This document shows, piece by piece, positions 1-5,487 of a stretch of 5,487 bases of DNA. Under the pieces are notes generated by a model. The model was not told where the DNA came from, made no database searches, and saw only the letters and a program-made list of their open reading frames with translations. How positions within the stretch are numbered: position 1 is the first letter of the stretch; the number at the start of each line of letters is the position of its first letter. Source of the stretch: an uncultured Flavobacteriales bacterium (lineage in GTDB: Bacteria; Bacteroidota; Bacteroidia; Flavobacteriales; Vicingaceae); assembly GCA_946886085.1 (NCBI GenBank), contig CAMPHX010000116.1, positions 1 to 5,487 on the forward strand. Reading direction: 5' to 3'. The position numbers and the translations under genes are program-made.

Positions 1-49
1 CTTATAATCTTGTATTCTATCGAGGAGAAAAGTACTGGTTGAAACCGAT

Positions 50-1516
50 TTAAGTCCCGCAAAAAGTTTTATAACCTTTATCACCATCTGGAGGAGGTGT
101 TTGCAAGTGTTTATAGTTGGGTTGTTCTTGGTAAGGAGTTTTACTTGTTTTTAGTAAGTCATTAAAGAGTGTAGTATCTTGTTGTTGGCAAACATCATCC
201 AAGGCTTTTTCTACTAAATGGTTACGAGGAATAAATGCAGGATTGTGTTGTTGCATGTTCTGAATAGCAGAAGCTAGACTAATGTTGTTTGCTTTTAATA
301 TACCTTCCCAACGCTGATACCATTGAGCAAAATCGGGTGCAGTATATTTTTCATCTGTTTGTTGGTGATAATTAGCAATTGCTAAATAAGTGTTAGTATA
401 GTCTGCTTGGTTGTTTTGCATCCAAGTTAATAACTCTTCTATTAGTTGTTTTGCACTGTCGGATACAGTTGTTAAACCTAATTTAAGTCCATTCATCTGC
501 CACCATTTTTCTTGGTAAATAGCAGGGAAACTATTAATAACTTTTTGAGCCATTTTTACTGCTTTGTCAGCATCTTTATCAATTAATGGAATTAAGGTTT
601 CAGCCAAACATACTAAGTTCCATTGTACTATTCCCGGTTGTTTGCCAAAAGCATATCTGCCTTGTACATCTATAGAACTAAAAACAGTATCAGGATGGTA
701 ATTGTTCATAAAAGCACACGGACCATAATCAAATGTTTCTCCGGCAATAGACATGTTGTCGGTATTCATTACACCATGTATAAATCCTACTTTCAGCCAA
801 TTTATTACTAAATCAATCTGTTTGTTCATTACAGCTTTTAGCAATGCCAAAGGTGGATTAGCATTTTCAGCTAATTCTGGATAATGACGTTTGATAACGT
901 AATTGGTAAATTCTTGTAAAGTGGCAACATCTAAAAAATTACTGATGTATTCAAAAGTCCCTACACGAATATGGCTCGACATCACACGGGTAAGCACAGC
1001 TCCTTCGTGAACTTCCTCACGATACACTTTTTCTCCTGTGTTTACCACTGCTAAACTTCTAGAAGTAGGAATACCCAAATGATGCATGGCTTCACTTATT
1101 AAAAATTCTCTTAACATCGAGCGAAGTGTTGCCTTACCATCACCTCTGCGAGAATAAGCTGTTTGTCCCGCACCTTTAAGTTGAATGTCAAATAGTTTAT
1201 TGTTGGGAGTGAGGTGTTCTCCTAAAAGTATAGCTCTACCATCGCCCAACATGGTAAAATGTCCAAATTGATGTCCGGCATAAGCTTGAGCAATAGGTGC
1301 TGCTCCTGTAGGTAAAATATTTCCTGAAAACAATTGAGCTTTGTCATTTTCGCTAACAGCAGAAAAATCTAAATCAAGTGTGTCAGCAAGTTCATCGTTA
1401 AAATAAACCATACGGGGAGTTGGAACAGTAGCAGGTAGCTGTTTGGAGAACAACCTATCTAAAAGTTTTATATAGGAATTATTAAAATTCCATCCGATAT
1501 GATTTTGTTGAGTCAT
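50..1516 (-). CDS. selO: SelO protein adenylyltransferase (pseudokinase AMPylase), Cys form
   Basis: A 488-residue protein of the SelO/YdiU family (UPF0061), full length compared with about 480 residues for E. coli YdiU. SelO has a kinase fold that binds ATP upside down and transfers AMP to Ser, Thr or Tyr hydroxyls of target proteins; in E. coli and yeast it affects protein S-glutathionylation under oxidative stress. All key residues are visible: K114 (QLKGAGQTAYSRRGDGK), E137 (LREF), D253-N254 (NTDNMS) and D263 (DYGP). They align one position off the Pseudomonas syringae residues K113, E136, D252, N253 and D262. The N-terminal YAGHQFGHF and LGDGRAILLGE segments are also family-typical. The protein ends YKTFCGT; Cys486 stands where eukaryotic SelO has selenocysteine, so no SECIS element is needed. 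Other cysteines are C267, C303 and C443. No signal peptide is seen, so it is cytoplasmic. The ATG start is 22 bases after the preceding gene, and the protein begins close to the conserved GWNFNNSYIKLL. It is the last gene on this strand within the window. Confidence 0.95.
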   Translation of the reverse strand: MTQQNHIGWNFNNSYIKLLDRLFSKQLPATVPTPRMVYFNDELADTLDLDFSAVSENDKAQLFSGNILPTGAAPIAQAYAGHQFGHFTMLGDGRAILLGEHLTPNNKLFDIQLKGAGQTAYSRRGDGKATLRSMLREFLISEAMHHLGIPTSRSLAVVNTGEKVYREEVHEGAVLTRVMSSHIRVGTFEYISNFLDVATLQEFTNYVIKRHYPELAENANPPLALLKAVMNKQIDLVINWLKVGFIHGVMNTDNMSIAGETFDYGPCAFMNNYHPDTVFSSIDVQGRYAFGKQPGIVQWNLVCLAETLIPLIDKDADKAVKMAQKVINSFPAIYQEKWWQMNGLKLGLTTVSDSAKQLIEELLTWMQNNQADYTNTYLAIANYHQQTDEKYTAPDFAQWYQRWEGILKANNISLASAIQNMQQHNPAFIPRNHLVEKALDDVCQQQDTTLFNDLLKTSKTPYQEQPNYKHLQTPPPDGDKGYKTFCGT

Positions 1517-1538
1517 GGTTGATGAATAATATTATCAA

Positions 1539-2081
1539 TCAAGCAGCATTAATCATCTTTAAATAATGCTTTATTTGCAAGATAAGTTGATCGATAGATT
1601 TGTTTTCTTTTAAGGCAATGGTTAAATCACACGCTTCATCTCTGTAATCGCCACAAGCACCCACTTTAAAGCGTGAAACAGAAAGTGTGGTAATGTACTT
1701 ATTCGGAAAACAATCGGACATGGTAAGGTCTATTAAAATCTGAAAAGGAGTAGCAATAAATTTATCTACTTCATTTCCTTTGGGAATCATTAGTCTTGAT
1801 AGGTTATTGTTATCGAAATAACGATAGTGTAGGTGAGGAGACATTAATTCCGAGCCTTTTTTTGAATTGATGTAGCCAAGAGTAGCCACTTTTTTTCTTT
1901 CTTCAATAAGGTAATTGGTTAATTTCTTTACCGCTTCATACTCCATTCTGTTGGTAGCATCATAGATAATTCCTATTTCTATGGCTTTATCCAAACCAAT
2001 AGCCCTAACTTTTCTTAAGGTGTTTTTATTCTTCTTTTTTAGTAAGAACTGAGCTATATTGAGTTTTATTTTTTTTAGCAT
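1539..2081 (-). CDS. DUF6913-like protein of unknown function
   Basis: A complete 180-residue protein with an ATG start 16 bases after the reductase stop and a TGA stop 22 bases before selO, so it is probably cotranscribed with both. The start is very basic (about 2-26, LKKIK and LLKKKNKNTLRKVR). An alpha/beta-looking core follows: EIGIIYDATNR (35-45), VATLGYINSKKG (65-76), TPFQILIDLTMSDCFPNKYI (111-130) and SRFKVGACGDYRDEACDL (136-153). The end is helical. No signal peptide or membrane helix is seen, so it is probably cytoplasmic. I recognise the pattern (FQILIDL, a short acidic or polar turn, FP-KYI-TLS, RFKVGA) as the Bacteroidetes family named DUF6913, from memory. There is no known function and I see no catalytic motif. 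Cys124, Cys143 and Cys151 and the SPHLHYRYF segment (81-89) are features to compare across homologues. The coding call is firm; the family name is less so. Confidence 0.8.
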   Translation of the reverse strand: MLKKIKLNIAQFLLKKKNKNTLRKVRAIGLDKAIEIGIIYDATNRMEYEAVKKLTNYLIEERKKVATLGYINSKKGSELMSPHLHYRYFDNNNLSRLMIPKGNEVDKFIATPFQILIDLTMSDCFPNKYITTLSVSRFKVGACGDYRDEACDLTIALKENKSIDQLILQIKHYLKMINAA

Positions 2082-2097
2082 CGCAAAAAGGCAGCAT

Positions 2098-2973
2098 TTA
2101 TTTTTTACCTCTAACGTGTTTTTCTACTTCATCCCACATTTCGTTAGGAATAGCATCAAAACTATTGAATTCTCCAGCATTATAAATCCATTCGCCACCA
2201 TCTATAGTTACTACTTCTCCATTTATATAAGCAGAAAAATCGGACATTAAATAAGCTGCTAAGTTAGCTAGTTCTTGGTGTTCGCCAAATCGTTTTAGTG
2301 GAATTCTTTTTAGCGGGTCTATATTTTTTGCAACAGCATCTGGAAATAAGCGACTAAAAGCACCTTGTGTAGGAAATGGTCCTGGAGCAATAGCATTATT
2401 TTTAATGCCATATTTAGCCCATTCTGAAGCTAACGAACGAGTAAGTGCTAATACTCCTGCTTTGGCACAAGCCGATGGTACTACATAGCCTGATCCTGTC
2501 CAACTGTAAGTAGTTACAATATTTACAACATTTCCTTTAATTTGATTGGCTATCCAATATTTTCCTAACACCAAACTACAATTGTAGCTGCCTTTTAAAA
2601 CAATGTCTGTAATAACATCAAATGCTTTGTGAGATAATCTTTCCGTAGGACTAATAAAGTTTCCAGCAGCATTATTTACTAATCCGTTTATAGAACCAAA
2701 TTGAGCAATACCTAAGTTAATTACTTTTTCAACTTGTACATAATCTCTCACATCACAAACATAACCAACAATATTATCTTTTTTAGTTAGCGTTTTTAGC
2801 TCTTCAACAGTACTGTTAATTACGTCCTCTTTACGAGAAGCAATAATAATATTGGCTCCTAATTCTAAAAAATAAGTTGCCATGCTTTTTCCTAGACCTG
2901 TACCACCACCGGTAATTAAAATGGTTTTACTTTTTAGTTCATCATTTTTAAACATTTTATCGGTGTAGTTCAT
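2098..2973 (-). CDS. 2,4-dienoyl-CoA reductase, DECR1-like short-chain dehydrogenase
   Basis: A 291-residue SDR, numbered from the ATG at 2973. The Rossmann motif TGGGTGLG is at 21-28, NNAAGN at 100-105 and PGP at 197-199. Basic R47-K48 after the second strand (ASRKED) favour NADPH over NADH. The usual catalytic YxxxK is absent; the equivalent is S167-A-C-A-K171, with Y156 eleven residues upstream. This matches human mitochondrial DECR1 (Tyr199, Ser210, Lys214, and Asn148 matching N105 here), and the segments AAGNFISPTERLS, TGSG-VVPSA and the C-terminal GEFN also match from memory. DECR1-type enzymes reduce 2,4-dienoyl-CoA to 3-enoyl-CoA with NADPH during beta-oxidation of polyunsaturated fatty acids. 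They are unrelated to the iron-sulfur flavoenzyme FadH of E. coli. No targeting sequence is seen, so it is probably cytosolic. An in-frame TTG at 3003 would add ten residues and overlap batD by 8 bases. I prefer the ATG, which leaves a 22-base gap and ample sequence before the Rossmann fold. Exact substrate is inferred. Confidence 0.88.
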   Translation of the reverse strand: MNYTDKMFKNDELKSKTILITGGGTGLGKSMATYFLELGANIIIASRKEDVINSTVEELKTLTKKDNIVGYVCDVRDYVQVEKVINLGIAQFGSINGLVNNAAGNFISPTERLSHKAFDVITDIVLKGSYNCSLVLGKYWIANQIKGNVVNIVTTYSWTGSGYVVPSACAKAGVLALTRSLASEWAKYGIKNNAIAPGPFPTQGAFSRLFPDAVAKNIDPLKRIPLKRFGEHQELANLAAYLMSDFSAYINGEVVTIDGGEWIYNAGEFNSFDAIPNEMWDEVEKHVRGKK

Positions 2974-2995
2974 GGCGTTGTTTTTAAGGTTTGTA

Positions 2996-4780
2996 TTAAG
3001 CAACTGCTTTTTCTATTTGTTGGATAATGTTTTCAGCTTTATCGTAAACTTCTTGTTCTGATACAGGAACAGGAGCAAAACGAGCCATATCACACAAATC
3101 AATGGTTTCTATTAATGAGTTGATGATGTTGTCATCTACATCTTTAGCGGCAAGCGAAGATTTTATATTTTCTTGAGTTAAATCTGCAACAGCAATATTT
3201 AATTTATCGCCTACATAGCCAAATAAAGCTTTAGAAGTGGCTTCATAAAAAGCATTTTTATCGTTTGCTGCTAAACTTTTTTTAGCCGATGATAAAAGTT
3301 TGGAGGCTAATTTACCTGCTTTTCTGCTCTTAACTCTGGCAATATCACTGTTGGCTGCTCTAGTTTTGTTTCTTAAGATAAAGGCAATGATAAAAAGTAG
3401 CGGAGCTAGTAGGAGTAGGATGTAAAATTTCCAAGTGTTGTATAAATTGTTTGCATTTAATACAAATTTCGGTGTATCGGTGTGGATGTATCGAATATCT
3501 TTACCGAGAATTTTAATGTCTTCTTTCCCTGCTGCGGTATAGGTTACATTGTTATCTGTGCCATCGCCTTTGTTTATTTTTAAAACAATTGGGTTGGAGC
3601 TAATAGTTTCGTATTTTTTTGTTGAAGGGTTAAAATAGGAGAAAGTAATAGGTTCTATGGTGAAATTTCCTTGATAGCGAGGAATAACCAAATAATTATA
3701 TTCTTTACTTCCTGAAACTCCGTTATTACCAGTTTTAGTATTATCAGTTACTTTAGGGTCGTAAATTTCAAATTCTTTTGGAAAGTTGATTTGTGGATTA
3801 TCAATTAAAGGCAGGTTACCAGTTCCGCTAATAGTAACTTTTATGTTTATTGCTTCGTTGGCTTTAACCTCTGTAGCAGAAACCTCTGTAGTCATTTTTA
3901 GCTGACCAACAGCATTCACAAAACCATCAGGTTTAGGAGTGGGGTGAGGGAGCACTTTAATTTTAATAGGTTTACTTTTTACGATATGTTCTTCTTCAAC
4001 TACTTGTCCAAAAAATTGGTCAAAAATACTTTGTCCGCCACTCACTCTTTTTTGAGTAATGAAACGCATTTCTAGCGGGTCTATTTCCAACTCTCCCGAA
4101 CGCTGTGGGAACAATACAATTTTTCTGATGGTAGCAATGTTCCAACGTTCTCCATTTATTATTTCTTGTGTCCATTGGGCTTGTCCTATATTAATTTCCT
4201 GACTCCAAAAACCGTTTAAATCGGCATTTTTAACCATTTCATTAGCGGCAATATTTATTTTAGTAAAAAGCTGATAAGTGGCTACTAAATGCTCTCCCTG
4301 ATAAACAGTAGTTTTATTTACACTAGATTTAATAAATAAATCGTCAGAATTTTTGGTAACAGTAGTATTGTTGCTATTAGGGGTGTTTTGTACATTCGCC
4401 CCTTTGCTAACATTAATTTCTATGGTATTAGACTGGTATTTTTTACCATCAATGGTTACTTCTGCAGCAGGAATGGTAAAACTTCCTTCTTTTACTGCCA
4501 TTAAAATGTAACTGTAAGAAATGTTGGCACTTGTTTTACCATTTACCCAGCTCATGCTGGTGGATTGATTTGGTCCAGAAAGTACTCTAAAATCGGATAT
4601 CTTGGGCGGCTTAAAGTTGTCTATGTTGGAATTTACTCTAAACTCAATTTTAAAACGGTCTCCAGTAGCAACATCATAATGACTAGCTGCTGCAGTTACT
4701 TTAATATCCTGAGCAACAGCTATTATTCCTGAGCTTGTAAAAGCTAACAGCAAAAGTAGATATGTTGTAAATCGTTTCAT
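2996..4780 (-). CDS. batD: BatD, membrane-anchored oxygen-tolerance family protein
   Basis: A 594-residue protein of the BatD (oxygen tolerance) family. A signal peptide is clear: MKR, a hydrophobic stretch at about 7-22, and probable cleavage near AVAQ (21-24). The exported part (about 25-440) is beta-rich with repeated Ig-like or beta-sandwich segments. Typical family phrases are DRFKIEFRVN (41-50), YSYILMAVKEGSFTIP (89-104) and, in a later copy, YNYLVIPRYQGNFTIEPI (361-378). One transmembrane helix lies at about 452-469 (FYILLLLAPLLFIIAFIL). It is followed by basic residues and a cytoplasmic helical domain (about 471-594) with ALFGYVGDKLNI and DLTQENIKSSL, also typical of BatD. The Bat proteins are thought to form a cell-envelope complex with BatA, BatB and the MoxR ATPase. 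They were first tied to aerotolerance in Bacteroides, but a direct role in oxygen stress has been questioned in other bacteria and the biochemical function is unknown. The ATG start sits 36 bases after batC and is supported by the signal peptide. Confidence 0.93.
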   Translation of the reverse strand: MKRFTTYLLLLLAFTSSGIIAVAQDIKVTAAASHYDVATGDRFKIEFRVNSNIDNFKPPKISDFRVLSGPNQSTSMSWVNGKTSANISYSYILMAVKEGSFTIPAAEVTIDGKKYQSNTIEINVSKGANVQNTPNSNNTTVTKNSDDLFIKSSVNKTTVYQGEHLVATYQLFTKINIAANEMVKNADLNGFWSQEINIGQAQWTQEIINGERWNIATIRKIVLFPQRSGELEIDPLEMRFITQKRVSGGQSIFDQFFGQVVEEEHIVKSKPIKIKVLPHPTPKPDGFVNAVGQLKMTTEVSATEVKANEAINIKVTISGTGNLPLIDNPQINFPKEFEIYDPKVTDNTKTGNNGVSGSKEYNYLVIPRYQGNFTIEPITFSYFNPSTKKYETISSNPIVLKINKGDGTDNNVTYTAAGKEDIKILGKDIRYIHTDTPKFVLNANNLYNTWKFYILLLLAPLLFIIAFILRNKTRAANSDIARVKSRKAGKLASKLLSSAKKSLAANDKNAFYEATSKALFGYVGDKLNIAVADLTQENIKSSLAAKDVDDNIINSLIETIDLCDMARFAPVPVSEQEVYDKAENIIQQIEKAVA

Positions 4781-4816
4781 GTATTACGTAAGCAAATTTC
4801 TATTTCTATATTGAAA

Positions 4817-5487
4817 TTACCAATCTTTTTCAATTTTAACTTTTTGACCTTTTTCTTTTTCCTTTTTCATTTTTGCCTGTACTTCTTTTTCTTTGTTGTT
4901 TAAGGCATCTAACATACGTTGTGCTTCTTCTTTAGATAGCTGACTAGGTTTTTGTTGTTGTTCTTTTTGCTGGTCTTGTTTTTTCTCTTCATTCTTTTGT
5001 TCGTCCTTATTTTCCTGCTTCTCTTCATCTTTCTTTTCTTCTTCCTTATCTTTTTCTTTATCCTTATCCTTGTCTTTGTTTTCGTTTTGTTGTTGTTCTT
5101 TTAATTTCTTTTGAGCATAAGCAAGGTTATATCTAGTTTCATCATCTTTCGGATTAAGGCGAAGTGCATTTTTATAAGCATCAACGCTTTCTTGGTATTT
5201 TTGAGCTTCTAAAAAAGAATTTCCTAGGTTATGGAAAGCACTTGCTCTAAGTTCTTTATTGGTACTTTGTTCAGCAACTTTTTTAAATTCTTCGGCAGCT
5301 TCAGCAAACTTTTGTTCTTTATAAAGGGCATCTCCTAAATTAAATGTAGCTTTTTCTGAAGCCTGATTTTTTTCTAATGCTTTTTTATAGCTTTCGGTAG
5401 CTTCGGTATATTTTTCATCTTCATAGTGCTTATTTCCTTCACGGATATATTTTTTCTCTTCCTGAGCAACAGAAAACCCAACAACAC
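4817..5487 (-). CDS. batC: BatC-type TPR protein of the aerotolerance operon (5' end outside window)
   Basis: Partial gene: 222 codons and a TAA stop are visible, and the start lies past the right edge. The first visible residues (VVGFSVAQ) look like the end of a signal peptide, so only about 10-20 residues are probably missing and the protein is likely exported to the periplasm. Counting from the first complete codon, TPR-like helix pairs lie at about 11-40, 44-77 and 79-112, with a fourth half-repeat at 113-128. TPR hallmarks are visible (FNLGDALYKEQKFAEA, HNLGNSFLEAQKY). A Lys/Glu/Asp/Gln linker spans about 129-180. The tail has LSKEEAQRMLDAL followed by KVKIEKDW at the very end, which I recognise as the usual ending of Bacteroidetes BatC (or the TPR part of BatB/BatC fusions). 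TPRs mediate protein contacts, presumably with the VWA proteins BatA/BatB and with BatD. batD starts 36 bases downstream. A fusion to batB cannot be fully excluded, but the signal-peptide-like start argues against it. Confidence 0.88.
   Translation of the reverse strand, partial: VVGFSVAQEEKKYIREGNKHYEDEKYTEATESYKKALEKNQASEKATFNLGDALYKEQKFAEAAEEFKKVAEQSTNKELRASAFHNLGNSFLEAQKYQESVDAYKNALRLNPKDDETRYNLAYAQKKLKEQQQNENKDKDKDKEKDKEEEKKDEEKQENKDEQKNEEKKQDQQKEQQQKPSQLSKEEAQRMLDALNNKEKEVQAKMKKEKEKGQKVKIEKDW
4946..5101 (-). repeat. Low-complexity Lys/Glu/Asp/Gln linker in BatC
   Basis: This stretch encodes about 52 residues made almost only of K, E, D, Q and N, including alternating KD and KE dipeptides (KDKDKDKEKDKEEEKKDEEK). 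On the plus strand it shows as imperfect pyrimidine-rich hexamers of the tccttatccttgtctt type. It separates the TPR domain from the conserved C-terminal tail and is probably a disordered or single-helix charged spacer. Such tracts often vary in length between strains through replication slippage. Confidence 0.75.

Noticed and set aside
1..49. Possible terminator or start of another gene after selO
   Set aside because: No stable stem followed by a T-run is visible; ggttgaaacc pairs only with a two-base loop, which cannot form a hairpin. The stretch is too short to judge coding.
623..811. Plus-strand open frame of 62 codons
   Set aside because: It lies opposite the conserved SelO catalytic region, has no recognisable domain and is explained as an antisense shadow.
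1517..1538. Inverted repeat (ttgat...atcaa around ataatattat) between the DUF6913-like gene and selO, considered as a terminator or operator
   Set aside because: The stem is short and entirely AT-rich with no clear following T-run, so it would be a very weak hairpin. It is more likely ordinary AT-rich spacer.
2059..2250. Plus-strand open frame of 63 codons
   Set aside because: It runs opposite the 3' end of the reductase and the start of the DUF6913-like gene; its Phe/Ile/Ser-rich composition is what antisense AT-rich coding DNA gives.
4784..4791. Palindrome ttacgtaa just upstream of batD, considered as an operator
   Set aside because: Eight bases in an AT-rich 36-base gap can arise by chance, and there is no second copy or flanking promoter pattern to support it.
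4781..4816. Bacteroidetes-type promoter (TAnnTTTG) upstream of batD
   Set aside because: A TTTG is present on the minus strand, but the TA at the required spacing is missing, and the gene is best explained as a downstream member of the bat operon.

Overview
The window is AT-rich (roughly one third G+C by eye) and fully coding on the minus strand, apart from short gaps of 16 to 36 bases and 49 bases at the left edge. Five genes run right to left: a TPR protein cut by the right edge (batC type), batD, a short-chain dehydrogenase of the 2,4-dienoyl-CoA reductase type, a small DUF6913-like protein of unknown function, and selO. Lys codons are mostly AAA, the ribosome binding sites are not SD-like, and BatC and BatD are of the Bacteroidetes aerotolerance type. 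Together these point to a member of the Bacteroidota, probably near the Flavobacteriia. No RNA gene, mobile element, CRISPR array or convincing terminator was seen.

Right part (2996-5487): the end of a Bat (Bacteroides aerotolerance) operon. BatC has a secretion signal remnant, three to four TPR repeats, a long Lys/Glu/Asp/Gln linker and the family's typical C-terminal tail. BatD is a secreted, C-terminally membrane-anchored protein with beta-sandwich repeats outside and a helical domain inside. MoxR, DUF58, BatA and BatB genes would be expected just beyond the right edge. batE, which often follows batD, is not here.

Middle (2098-2973): a reductase that closely resembles mitochondrial DECR1, including its unusual active site, in which Ser replaces the Tyr of the standard SDR YxxxK motif and an upstream Tyr is retained. 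It probably acts on polyunsaturated acyl-CoAs.

Left part (50-2081): a 180-residue DUF6913-like protein, then SelO, a pseudokinase-fold protein AMPylase with all its key residues and a C-terminal Cys in place of selenocysteine.

The tight, same-strand spacing suggests one transcript or overlapping transcripts. Bat proteins (by name and original phenotype) and SelO are both linked to oxidative stress, and the reductase consumes NADPH. A shared envelope or redox stress role is therefore possible, but it is inference. No clearly novel system is visible; the main points of interest are the gene combination, the reductase active site, the SelO cysteine placement and the uncharacterised small protein.
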